Source of the DNA: Pseudomonas sp. ATCC PTA-122608
Lineage (GTDB): Bacteria; Pseudomonadota; Gammaproteobacteria; Pseudomonadales; Pseudomonadaceae
Assembly: GCF_001952855.1 (NCBI RefSeq)
Contig: NZ_LPNO01000013.1
Coordinates: 182,969 to 246,968, forward strand
Reading direction: 5' to 3'
Length of the DNA stretch: 64,000 bases
Part shown: in pieces, positions 54,860 through 63,024 of the stretch
Layout: every line of letters begins with the position of its first letter
Position numbering within the stretch: position 1 is the stretch's first letter
Notes under the pieces: model-generated
What the model saw: only the letters and a program-made list of their open reading frames with translations
Told to the model about the DNA's origin: nothing
Databases searched by the model: none
Translations under genes and position numbers: made by a program

Positions 54860-56338
54860 ATGAATACTTTTGACGCGGTTTCCCTCAGGCCTTTACTTCA
54901 AAGTTTTCCGGCGTTTGAGCCTGATTCGCTTGGCTTCGGCGCCAACACAAAGCCTACGTACACCACGGATCAGGCCGCAAAGCAGATCACGCGGAACAAC
55001 CAGCGGTTTCACGACCGCAACGGCGACAAGAAAGTTGACCTGTCCTACACCGTCGATCCGAGTTTCACCCCACAGCAGCAGCGACGCGTACGCGACGCGG
55101 TGCAGTCCTGGCAGGATGTTGCAAACATCACCTTCAGGGAACGGGCCAACGGTGTGGACGGTACGGTAAACATCAAAAACAACCGCCGCGGTGACGGTGG
55201 CGTCGCCACATTACCCACGCGTTCCACCACCAGTACATCGGCGACCATCGGCACGCAGAGGGCTGGTGGTTCACCAGCGCTGGGCAGCCACTTTTCGGTG
55301 ACCACCGTGCATGAAATCGGCCACGCCATCGGCCTTCAACATCCGGGTAACTACAACGGTGGTGGCTCCAGTTACAACAGTGGCGCAGTGTATGCCGGAG
55401 ATACCAAGGCGCGCAGCGTGATGAGTTACTGGTCGGAGAAAAACCAATCCGGTCACAACTTCCAGGCGCTGAACCCGTCCGCGCCGATGATGGATGATAT
55501 CGCGGCGGCCCAACGGCTTTACGGGGCCAATCGCCAAACCCGTAATACCGACACGACCTACGGTTTTAATTCCAATACCGAGCGTGAGGCCATGACCCTC
55601 AAGAGTGCCAGCGACAAACCCCTCTTCTGTGTATGGGACGGCGGCGGCGACGATACGCTGGATTTTTCCGGGTTTTCCCAAAACCAGACAATCAATTTGA
55701 ACGCCGAGTCGTTTTCGGATGTGGGTGGTTTGAAGGGCAATGTTTCCATCGCTAAGGGTTGTTTGGTCGAGAACGCCATAGGCGGTTCGGGAAACGATCT
55801 GCTGATCGCTAATCAGGGTGGCTGCCGGCTCAAGGGTGGCGCGGGTGGCGACACGTTGCGCGGCGGCGGCGGGGCGGACGTTTGTACCTACGACAAGGCC
55901 AGTGATTCCACGCCGCGGAATCCTGACCTGATCGAGAACTTTACCAGTGGCACCGACAAAATAGAGGTCTCGGGCGTTTTGAAAGAGGCGGGCGTCCCTG
56001 GCCTTGTGTTTACTGAACGGTTCAGTGGCCGGGCGGGTGAGGCGATACTCAAGCATGACGCTGCGACGGGGCGTTCAAGCCTGGAGATCGACCTGAAGGG
56101 CAGTGGCACTGCCGGTTTTCTGGTCAAGGGCATTGGCGAGATCAAGCCTGCGGATGTGCAGTGGCAGGGGCAAAAGCCAAATGTGCAGCCAGTGCCGAAC
56201 GTAGTGCCGCAACCGGCTCCGGAGCCGACGCCGTCGATTGATGTGAAACCGGACCTGCTTTCACAGCTAAGCGAGATGGTCACGAAGACGTTGTCAGCCT
56301 TGCTGCAGTTGTTTCAACGCCTTGCCAAACCGTCTTGA
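54860..56338 (+). CDS. Serralysin-like (M10B) metalloprotease with atypical C-terminus
   Basis: 492 aa from ATG at 54860 (AGAAGAG upstream); an ATG 16 codons earlier lacks a site. No Sec signal. Zinc motif HEIGHAIGLQH at residues 151-161 and the Met-turn SVMSYW (Met188) are intact, so catalysis is plausible. The RTX part is reduced (GGSGNDLL, GGAGGDTL, GGGGAD) and contains cysteines unusual for serralysins. After ADVQW, where AprA-like proteins end, a ~65-residue Pro-rich linker and amphipathic helix are added. No aprDEF exporter or aprI inhibitor is nearby. Confidence 0.85.
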   Translation: MNTFDAVSLRPLLQSFPAFEPDSLGFGANTKPTYTTDQAAKQITRNNQRFHDRNGDKKVDLSYTVDPSFTPQQQRRVRDAVQSWQDVANITFRERANGVDGTVNIKNNRRGDGGVATLPTRSTTSTSATIGTQRAGGSPALGSHFSVTTVHEIGHAIGLQHPGNYNGGGSSYNSGAVYAGDTKARSVMSYWSEKNQSGHNFQALNPSAPMMDDIAAAQRLYGANRQTRNTDTTYGFNSNTEREAMTLKSASDKPLFCVWDGGGDDTLDFSGFSQNQTINLNAESFSDVGGLKGNVSIAKGCLVENAIGGSGNDLLIANQGGCRLKGGAGGDTLRGGGGADVCTYDKASDSTPRNPDLIENFTSGTDKIEVSGVLKEAGVPGLVFTERFSGRAGEAILKHDAATGRSSLEIDLKGSGTAGFLVKGIGEIKPADVQWQGQKPNVQPVPNVVPQPAPEPTPSIDVKPDLLSQLSEMVTKTLSALLQLFQRLAKPS

Positions 56339-57018
56339 GCGGTAAGGCCAAATCGGCAAGCCAGTTCCTTTCGACCCTTGGGTGTGAGTCCAAGGGCACG
56401 GCTATCAAGGTCCTGGGTCACCCATTTACGGCGGATAACGCTTTCCAGCAAAGCGGCCAATGCGCCAGCCAGGTGCGGACGGCGCATGCTCCAGTCCAGG
56501 CACGAACATGCAAAACGACGCCGCTGGGCGCGAAGCGCTGCCACGTCGACACCCAATTCGCTCATCGCTTTTTCGCCGTCCACAGTGAGCTGATAGGTGC
56601 CGTCGCCAATCAGCCAGCCAGACTCGATGAAATGATCATGCAGGCGCACGGCCAACGTCCCCGCCATGTGGTCGTAGCAGGTCCGTGCGAACTGCAATCG
56701 ATTGGGCGTGGTCGCAACAAACGCCGTTGCAGTGTTTCTGCTGATCACCATCAGCGCTTCAATCACCTGGGCAACGTGAGGGCCCGCGAGGCTGTAATAC
56801 CGATGCCGGCCCTGAGTGTGCAGCTTGACCAGCCCGTCTTCCTTGAGCCTCGCCAAGTGGGCACTGGCGGTGGAGGCGCTGACCTCGGCAATCACCGCCA
56901 TTTCCGTGCTGGTGCGCGCATGGCCGTCCATCAGTGCGCAGAGCATTTTCGTCCGGGCAGGTTCCGCAATGGCGCCGGCGACCTGGGAAATAGCGCAGTC
57001 ATCGTTGTGGGCGTTCAT
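56314..57018 (-). CDS. ArsR-family winged-helix regulator with C-terminal extension
   Basis: 234 aa. The N-terminal ~90 residues are an ArsR-type winged helix (SQVAGAIAEPARTKMLCAL ... SASTASAHLARLKEDGLVKLHTQGRHRYYSL). No CxCxxC metal-binding motif is seen in the recognition helix. The C-terminal ~140 residues are a second domain with several Cys (RFACSCLDW) typical of the longer ArsR group. Its 3' end overlaps the protease gene by 25 bp, convergent. Divergent from a P450 that it likely controls. Confidence 0.88.
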   Translation of the reverse strand: MNAHNDDCAISQVAGAIAEPARTKMLCALMDGHARTSTEMAVIAEVSASTASAHLARLKEDGLVKLHTQGRHRYYSLAGPHVAQVIEALMVISRNTATAFVATTPNRLQFARTCYDHMAGTLAVRLHDHFIESGWLIGDGTYQLTVDGEKAMSELGVDVAALRAQRRRFACSCLDWSMRRPHLAGALAALLESVIRRKWVTQDLDSRALGLTPKGRKELACRFGLTAQDGLARR

Positions 57019-57020
57019 AT

Positions 57021-57036
57021 TTCGTTCCTGAACGAA
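57021..57036. promoter_or_regulatory. Palindromic operator in the arsR/P450 divergent region
   Basis: TTCGTTC-CT-GAACGAA, perfect 7-bp arms, begins two bases upstream of the ArsR start codon and covers its ribosome-binding site (AGGAAC on the minus strand). An autoregulatory site of this ArsR protein is the simplest reading. Confidence 0.6.
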
Positions 57037-57092
57037 TCGTCACCGTGGGCGGTGGCTGATAGTAGCGGTTCTTTAGACACAGGACGTACTGA

Positions 57093-58244
57093 ATGACACC
57101 GCTGGAAGCCGCTACACATAACGATCCCTATGATTATTACGCTCGCTTGAGGCTCAACGACGAACTGCTGCTCGATGACGGTCTGGGGTTATGGATAGCC
57201 AGCAGTGCCAGGATGGTCGAGGCTGTTCTGGCGCATCCCGATTGCCGGGTGCGGCCGCTGCACGAGCCAGTGCCCGCAGCCATTGCGCAAGGTGCGGCGG
57301 GGCAGGTGTTTGCATCGTTGATGCGCATGAATGAAGGCCCGGGCCACCGATGCCCCCGGGCGATCATCGAGCCAGCGTTGGCCTCTGCGAGCATTGCTGA
57401 TGTGGTCGCGCAAGTCGTTGGGCCCGTCGATAACCTCAATCAGCTCATGTTCACGCTGCCCGTGTCGGTGATTGCGTCGTTGCTGGGTGTCCCGCGTGAG
57501 CAGTTGCAGGAAGTCGCCAGGCGGACACGGGATTTCGTCGCCTGCCTGTCGCCCTTGAGTAGTGAAGCTCAACAGCAGGATGCCGATGCCGGTGCTACCT
57601 GGCTAAGGCAGATATTCAGCGCACCGTTGGAGCCGACAGCGTTGCTGGCGCACATCCGTCGTAACTACGAAGCCAGCGAGTGGCAAGACCCGGACGCGCT
57701 GATTGCCAATCTGATCGGACTGCTTTCGCAAACCTGCGAAGCCAGCGCCGGGCTGATCGGCAATACGCTGGTTGCGCTGCATCGACAGCCTGAGCTGCTT
57801 GAGAAGATTCAGCACATGCCGACCCTGGCCATCGCGTTGGTCGAGGAGGTGGCCCGCTACGATTCGCCGGTGCAGAACACCCGGCGATTTGTGGCCAGGC
57901 GCTGCACGATTGGCGGCCGCGTGTTGGAGGCGGGCGATACTGTTCTGGTGCTGCTGGCGTCTGCCAATCGGGATCCCGATGCGAACCCGCAACCTGATAG
58001 TTTTTTGCTTGAGCGAGTACAACGCCGAGTCTTCAGTTTCGGTGCCGGGAAACATCAATGTCCCGGCCAGCGCCTCGCATTGAATATTGCCGCGCAAGCC
58101 ATCGGTGAGTTGCTGCGTCTTCGCCCAGCAGCATTGGCCGGTCCTTGCCTGTTCACCTACTGGCCATCGCTAAACGGTCGTGTTCCTCGATTCCAAACAT
58201 CCGGTAAAACAGCCGCCAGTCAGCCTGATGAATTCTGTGCTTGA
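57093..58244 (+). CDS. Cytochrome P450
   Basis: 383 aa soluble bacterial-type P450. Heme-binding loop FSFGAGKHQCPG with Cys323 as axial ligand; K-helix ExxR as E252-VA-R255. The I-helix acid-threonine segment is atypical: LLSQTCEASAGL (~210-221) replaces the usual AGxET. It is on the short side for the family (about 400 aa). No ferredoxin or reductase is adjacent. Substrate unknown. It faces the ArsR regulator across 74 bp. Confidence 0.9.
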   Translation: MTPLEAATHNDPYDYYARLRLNDELLLDDGLGLWIASSARMVEAVLAHPDCRVRPLHEPVPAAIAQGAAGQVFASLMRMNEGPGHRCPRAIIEPALASASIADVVAQVVGPVDNLNQLMFTLPVSVIASLLGVPREQLQEVARRTRDFVACLSPLSSEAQQQDADAGATWLRQIFSAPLEPTALLAHIRRNYEASEWQDPDALIANLIGLLSQTCEASAGLIGNTLVALHRQPELLEKIQHMPTLAIALVEEVARYDSPVQNTRRFVARRCTIGGRVLEAGDTVLVLLASANRDPDANPQPDSFLLERVQRRVFSFGAGKHQCPGQRLALNIAAQAIGELLRLRPAALAGPCLFTYWPSLNGRVPRFQTSGKTAASQPDEFCA

Positions 58245-58246
58245 GT

Positions 58247-58270
58247 AAAGATAACTCTGGAGTTACCTTT
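58247..58270. promoter_or_regulatory. Palindromic operator upstream of hicAB
   Basis: TAACTC-TG-GAGTTA (58252-58265) extends outward, after one unpaired base, to AAAG/CTTT, a 24-bp dyad just after the P450 stop and ~27 bp before hicA. HicB ribbon-helix-helix proteins repress their own operon through such dyads. Confidence 0.6.
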
Positions 58271-58296
58271 ATTCGAGCCGGAGCAAGGAGGCTGTG

Positions 58297-58485
58297 GTGC
58301 AAAGCAGGCTATTGATCAAAGAGCTGCAAGAGGCAGGTTGGGTGCTGGATCGGGTGACGGGCAGCCATCATCTTTTCACCCATCGCTATAACCCGTACAC
58401 GATACCGGTGCCCCATCCCAAGAAGGATCTGCCCATGGGCACCGTGCGAAGTATCAGGAAACGTGCCGGGCTGTTTTCGTTTTAG
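58297..58485 (+). CDS. hicA: HicA mRNA-interferase toxin
   Basis: 62 aa from GTG at 58297 with AAGGAGG five bases upstream; the GTG one codon earlier is too close to it. Double-stranded-RNA-binding-like fold with the catalytic His in GSHHLFTH and the HPKKDLPMGTVRSIRKRAGL tail, standard for HicA. It degrades mRNA unless bound by HicB, encoded 21 bp downstream. Confidence 0.93.
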   Translation: MQSRLLIKELQEAGWVLDRVTGSHHLFTHRYNPYTIPVPHPKKDLPMGTVRSIRKRAGLFSF

Positions 58486-58506
58486 GACGGTTTAAGGAGA
58501 TTTTCC

Positions 58507-58911
58507 ATGCAATACCCAATCTGTATCGAATGGGGCGATGACTTTGTCGCCACCGGTATTCAGATCCCCGACATTCCAGGTGCGGTGACCGCCGGGGACA
58601 GTTTTGAAGAGGCTTACAACGCGGCGGTTGAAGTGGCGCACATCATGCTGCAAGAGATCGCCGCAGAAGGCCGGGTGATTCCGATGCCAACGTCGGTGGC
58701 CGCCCATCACGATAATGAGGACTACGCCGGCATGGGCTGGGGGATGTTGGAGCTCGACATCTCGCCGTATCTGGGCAAGACCGAGAAGGTCAATGTGACC
58801 TTGCCCGGCTATGTGATCCAGCGTATCGACCGTTATGTGCGCGAGCACAAAGTGAAAAGCCGCTCGTCATTTCTGGCCGATGCGGCTTTGGAGAAGTTGG
58901 TGCGGTTGTAA
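58507..58911 (+). CDS. hicB: HicB antitoxin
   Basis: 134 aa: N-terminal HicB domain (YPICIEWGDDFVATGIQIPDIPG) and a C-terminal ribbon-helix-helix DNA-binding segment (VNVTLPGYVIQRIDRYVREHKVKSRSSFLADAALEKL, in part RIDRYVREHKVKSRSSFL). It neutralises HicA and probably represses hicAB through the dyad at 58247. Preceded by AAGGAG. Confidence 0.93.
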   Translation: MQYPICIEWGDDFVATGIQIPDIPGAVTAGDSFEEAYNAAVEVAHIMLQEIAAEGRVIPMPTSVAAHHDNEDYAGMGWGMLELDISPYLGKTEKVNVTLPGYVIQRIDRYVREHKVKSRSSFLADAALEKLVRL

Positions 58912-60108
58912 CTAGGCAGTCGCTACCGCCCCTCGCCGCGATGCACTCAAGAACCGCAACAACGCCACCAGAGGGAAGGCGCTGCCCACCAGCATCACCC
59001 CCAGCCAGCCGCCGTGTTCGTACACGCTGCTGGCAATCGCCGAACCGAAGGCGCCGCCGATGAAGATGCTGGTCATGTACAGCGCGTTCAGGCGGCTGCG
59101 GCTGTTGGCGTCGAGGGCGTAGATGGCGCGTTGGCCGAGGACCATGTTCATCTGCACGCAGAAGTCCAGGACCACGCCGGTCACCGCCAGGCCAATCACG
59201 CTGTACAACGGGTGCACGAAGGCCGGCAGAAAGCTCAGCGCGGCAAACAGCATCGCCAGCAATGAGGCGCGGTGGGTGTGGCCGGCATCCGCCAGGCGCC
59301 CGGCGATGGGGGCGGCGATGGCGCCAAGGGCACCGACCAGGGCAAACAGGGCGATCTGGCTTTGGCTCAGGCCATGGTTGCGGGACAGTTCCAGCGGGGC
59401 GGCGGTCCAGAACAGGCTGAAAGTAGCGAACATGCAGCCTTGGTAAAACGCCCGCTGGCGCAGCACCGGTTGGCGGCGCAACAGGGTGCCCAGTGAACCG
59501 AGCAACTGGCCATAGCTGGCGGCGTGATCTGGCTGACGCTTGGGGATGGTCAGCATCAGCACCACGCTGATAAACGCCATCAGGGCCGCGGCGGCCATGA
59601 ACATGGCGCGCCAGCCGAAGTGGTCGGCCACCACGCTGGACACCGGCCGCGCCAGCAGGATACCCAGCAGCAAACCGCCCATGATGCTGCCGACTACCCG
59701 GCCACGGGATTCAGCCGGCGCCAGGTGTGCCGCCAGCGGAATCAGGATTTGTACCGACACCGAACTGAAGCCGATCAGCAGCGACACCAGCATGAACAGG
59801 TTTGGCTGTTCGGTGAACGCCGCACCCAGCAGGCTGGCGATGGCCACCACGGTGGTGATGATCATCAGCCGGCGGTTTTCCAGCAGGTCGCCCAATGGCA
59901 CCAGGAAGAACAGACCCAGGGCATAGCCGATCTGGGTCAGGGACACGATCAGGCTGGCCATGGCCGGCGTGAGTCCGATATCCGGGGCGATCAGCTCGAT
60001 GATCGGTTGCGCGTAGTAGATGTTGGCGACGATGGCGCCGCAACAGAACGCAAACAGCATCACCATGCCTCGGGTCATGGTGTTTGTAGCGTGGGGCGTG
60101 GCGTTCAT
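58912..60108 (-). CDS. MFS transporter, paralogue of the 39954 carrier
   Basis: 398 aa, twelve predicted helices, IYYAQPIIELIAPDIGL near the N-terminus corresponding to IYCTQPILPLIASDMGV in the other carrier, and similar loops (RSRLNALYMTSIFIGGAFGSA). Substrate unknown, drug/solute efflux type. It ends directly against hicB (convergent, no gap). The 178 bp to the next gene contains no recognised element apart from presumed divergent promoters. Confidence 0.88.
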   Translation of the reverse strand: MNATPHATNTMTRGMVMLFAFCCGAIVANIYYAQPIIELIAPDIGLTPAMASLIVSLTQIGYALGLFFLVPLGDLLENRRLMIITTVVAIASLLGAAFTEQPNLFMLVSLLIGFSSVSVQILIPLAAHLAPAESRGRVVGSIMGGLLLGILLARPVSSVVADHFGWRAMFMAAAALMAFISVVLMLTIPKRQPDHAASYGQLLGSLGTLLRRQPVLRQRAFYQGCMFATFSLFWTAAPLELSRNHGLSQSQIALFALVGALGAIAAPIAGRLADAGHTHRASLLAMLFAALSFLPAFVHPLYSVIGLAVTGVVLDFCVQMNMVLGQRAIYALDANSRSRLNALYMTSIFIGGAFGSAIASSVYEHGGWLGVMLVGSAFPLVALLRFLSASRRGAVATA

Positions 60109-60286
60109 GGCGTTCTCATAAAAGCGAAGGAAAAAGGCGAGCGAGAATAATGATTGAGCCTGGGGGCGAGTAGCCTGTCTGTGGTGATAACACTCATGCC
60201 GGGAATTAATGACTGAAACGTTAACTTTCGGGCTGAGGCTCGATGATACATTCAGTCACAACTGCATAAACAGGAAATCGACTGCC

Positions 60287-60901
60287 ATGAAGACGACATT
60301 CAACAAAATGCTCTTGGCCTCAAGTCTGGCCGCGCTGATGACCGTGGGCGTTGTCCAGGCCGCGGATGCCCCGCGTATCGGCGTGCGGGGTGCGATTACC
60401 GCGATGGACGGCGACGCGATGCAGGTCAAGGTCAACAGCGGAGAAGACGTCACCGTGCACCTGACCAAGGACACGCTGGTGCGTGCAGTCACCTTGGCCA
60501 AGATCGAAGACATCAAGCCGGGCAGTTACATCGGTTCGGCGGCCATGCCGAACGCGGATGGCACCCTGACGGCGCTGGAAGTGCATGTGTTTCCACCGGC
60601 CATGGCGGGTACGGGCGACGGGCATCGGGCGTTCGACCTGAAGGAAGGCAGCAGCATGACCAACGGCACCGTGGGTGACCTGGTGGTGAGCAATGGCCGG
60701 ACGTTGACCGTCAAGTACAAGGGCGGCGAGCAGAAGATCGTGGTGCCGGACGATGTGCCGATCGTCAACCTGGAGCCGGGTGATCGCAGCTTGCTGAAGC
60801 CGGGGGTGAAAGTGGTGATGTTTGCGGCGAAGGGCGCGGATGGGAGCGTGACGGCCCAGGCGATTTCCGCGGGCAAGGATGGCGTGACACCGCCGATGTA
60901 A
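60287..60901 (+). CDS. Periplasmic beta-rich protein of unknown function
   Basis: 204 aa from ATG at 60287 (AGGAAA upstream). Signal peptide (MLLASSLAALMTVGVVQAADA), then two similar OB-like/beta modules: VRGAITAMDGDAMQVKVNSG and NGTVGDLVVSNGRTLTVKYKG, each followed by a KDTLV/DDVPIV and KPG(S/V) turn. This resembles DUF5666-type repeats. Function not known. Confidence 0.78.
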   Translation: MKTTFNKMLLASSLAALMTVGVVQAADAPRIGVRGAITAMDGDAMQVKVNSGEDVTVHLTKDTLVRAVTLAKIEDIKPGSYIGSAAMPNADGTLTALEVHVFPPAMAGTGDGHRAFDLKEGSSMTNGTVGDLVVSNGRTLTVKYKGGEQKIVVPDDVPIVNLEPGDRSLLKPGVKVVMFAAKGADGSVTAQAISAGKDGVTPPM

Positions 60902-60921
60902 CCGCTGAACACTGAAACAAA

Positions 60922-61026
60922 TGTGGGAGCGGCGGTGCGACGATTCGACTTGCTCGCGAATGCGGTGTGACAGTCACCGGATGTACCGACTGATCCACCG
61001 CCTTCGCGAGCAAGCCCGCTCCCACA
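60922..61026. repeat. REP pair with an internal insertion
   Basis: The right end is the usual CGAGCAAGCCCGCTCCCACA, but in the left end GTGGGAGCGG is followed by a 16-base interruption (CGGTGCGACGATTCGA) before CTTGCTCGCGAA. Confidence 0.8.
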
Positions 61027-61057
61027 TTTTTGACCGGGTTTCTCCAGTCAGAACTGC

Positions 61058-62062
61058 TTATTGGCCGGAGTAGATCTGGTCAAAAACCCCACCATCATTG
61101 AAGTGGGTCTTCTGCACGGTGCGCCAGTCACCAAAGGTCTTCTCGACTGACAGGAAGTCGACTTTCGGGAAACGGTCGGTGTACTTGGCCAGTACTTTCG
61201 GGTCACGTGGACGCAGGTAGTTGTTGGCGGCAATTTCCTGGCCTTCTGGCGACCACAGGTATTTCAGGTATTCCTCGGCAGCCACTTTGGTGCCTTTTTT
61301 CTCGACTACTTTGTCGACGATCGACACCGGCGGCTCAGCCTCGGCGGAGACGCTTGGGTAGATCACTTCGAACTGATCACGGCCAAATTCACGGGCGATC
61401 ATTTCTGCTTCGTTCTCAAACGTCACCAGTACGTCGCCGATCTGGTTGGTCATGAACGTGGTGGTAGCGGCACGGCCACCGGTGTCCAGCACGGGGGCGT
61501 GTTTGAACAGGTCGCCCACGAACTTCTTGGCCTTCTCCTCGTCACCACCGTTCTTCAGCACATAACCCCAGGCCGACAGGTAGGTGTAGCGGCCGTTACC
61601 GGAAGTTTTCGGGTTCGGCACGATGACTTGTACGCCGTCCTTGACCAGATCCGGCCAGTCTTTCAGGGCTTTCGGGTTGCCTTTACGCACGATGAACACC
61701 GTGGCCGAGGTGAACGGCGCGCTGTTGTTCGGCAGGCGGGTGACCCAGTTGTCCGGCACCAGCTTGCCGTTGTCGGCCAGGGCGTTGATGTCGGTGGCCA
61801 TGTTCATGGTGATCACGTCAGCCGGCAGGCCGTCGATCACCGAGCGCGCCTGTTTGCTCGAGCCACCGAAAGACATCTGCAGCGTCAGCTTGTCGTCTGG
61901 ATGCTCGGCGGCCCAGTGCTTCTGGAAGGCGGCGTTGTAGTCTTTGTAGAAGTCGCGCATCACGTCGTAGGAGACGTTGAGCAGAGTGACCGGGGCGGCC
62001 TGGACGACGCCAGCCAGTGCGAGGCCGGCGGCCAGGAGAGAGGCGCTAACGAGTTTTTTCAC
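61058..62062 (-). CDS. cysP: Sulfate/thiosulfate-binding periplasmic protein
   Basis: 334 aa with signal peptide (LVSASLLAAGLALAGVVQA). Type-II binding protein of the Sbp/CysP family: LLNVSYDVMRDFYKDYN, SFGGSSKQARSVIDGL and NPKTSGNGRYTYLSAW are diagnostic. No cysTWA permease/ATPase genes are adjacent, so it must share a transporter encoded elsewhere. The symbol follows the P. aeruginosa gene that also lies near a K+-channel gene after the ccm region; Sbp is equally possible. Confidence 0.88.
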   Translation of the reverse strand: MKKLVSASLLAAGLALAGVVQAAPVTLLNVSYDVMRDFYKDYNAAFQKHWAAEHPDDKLTLQMSFGGSSKQARSVIDGLPADVITMNMATDINALADNGKLVPDNWVTRLPNNSAPFTSATVFIVRKGNPKALKDWPDLVKDGVQVIVPNPKTSGNGRYTYLSAWGYVLKNGGDEEKAKKFVGDLFKHAPVLDTGGRAATTTFMTNQIGDVLVTFENEAEMIAREFGRDQFEVIYPSVSAEAEPPVSIVDKVVEKKGTKVAAEEYLKYLWSPEGQEIAANNYLRPRDPKVLAKYTDRFPKVDFLSVEKTFGDWRTVQKTHFNDGGVFDQIYSGQ

Positions 62063-62168
62063 TGCTCATTCCTTGTTGTTCGAGAAGGTTGTCGACGATG
62101 TAGGGGCAATATGCCAGCGACTATAACGGGGGGGCGCATAGTCGCTTAAAGATTAAAAAGAACTTTGC

Positions 62169-62993
62169 TTATTCCACTTTCTTGAAAAGCCCGTTACCAC
62201 AGCGTGAGCAAAACGCGGCGTTCGGCTCATGGCTGTTTTTCTTGCACACCGGGCAATCGGTTTGCAGCGCGTCACCCCGCATGGCATTGGCCAGTTCGGC
62301 AGTGAAGATCCCGGTGGGCACGGCGATGATCGAGTAACCGGTGATCATCACCAATGACGAAATCACCTGGCCCAGCGGGGTCTTCGGCACGATATCGCCA
62401 AACCCCACGGTGGTCAGGGTCACGATCGCCCAATAGATGCCTTTGGGAATGCTGGTAAAGCCGTGTTCCGGGCCTTCGATCACGTACATCAAGGTGCCGA
62501 ACACCGTGACCAGGGTGCAGACGCTGACCAGGAACACCACGATCTTCTGCTTGCTGCCCCGCAGCGCCGCCATCAGGTAGTTGGCTTGCTTGAGGTACGG
62601 GCTGAGCTTGAGCACACGGAAAATCCGCAGCATCCGAATGATCCGGATGATCAGCAGGTACTGCGCATCGCTGTAATACAGCGCCAGGATGCCGGGGACA
62701 ATGGCCAGCAAGTCCACCAGCCCGTAGAAGCTGAAGGCATAACGCAAGGGTTTGGGCGAGCAGTACAGACGCAACCCGTACTCGATCAGAAAGATCAGCG
62801 TGAAGCCCCACTCGATATAGGCCAGCACATCAGCGTAGTTCTGGTGCACCTGGTCGATGCTGTCGAGCATCACGATCACCAAACTGGCGAGAATGATCAG
62901 CAGCAGGATGCCATCGAAGCGCCGCCCAGCGACGGTGTCGCTTTGGAATACCATGACGTAGAGCCGCTGACGCCAGTCGTTGTTGCTGTCCAT
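62169..62993 (-). CDS. Voltage-gated-type potassium channel with C-terminal zinc ribbon
   Basis: 274 aa. Six helices (S1-S6, ~25-235) with a basic S4 (IIRIIRMLRIFRVLKLS) and the K+ selectivity filter TTVGFGD. After S6 a short cytoplasmic tail carries CPVCKKNSHEPNAAFCSRCG, a CxxC-x12-CxxC zinc-ribbon. A Kv-like inner-membrane channel; the ribbon may serve assembly or redox/metal sensing, which is inference. Confidence 0.88.
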   Translation of the reverse strand: MDSNNDWRQRLYVMVFQSDTVAGRRFDGILLLIILASLVIVMLDSIDQVHQNYADVLAYIEWGFTLIFLIEYGLRLYCSPKPLRYAFSFYGLVDLLAIVPGILALYYSDAQYLLIIRIIRMLRIFRVLKLSPYLKQANYLMAALRGSKQKIVVFLVSVCTLVTVFGTLMYVIEGPEHGFTSIPKGIYWAIVTLTTVGFGDIVPKTPLGQVISSLVMITGYSIIAVPTGIFTAELANAMRGDALQTDCPVCKKNSHEPNAAFCSRCGNGLFKKVE

Positions 62994-63024
62994 AAAACCC
63001 GCCTGAATCGAATGTCGAGCAAGC

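Noticed and set aside
40054..60108. The two MFS carriers as a recent duplication
   Set aside because: They share family motifs but differ widely along their length and lack flanking homology, so they are old paralogues.
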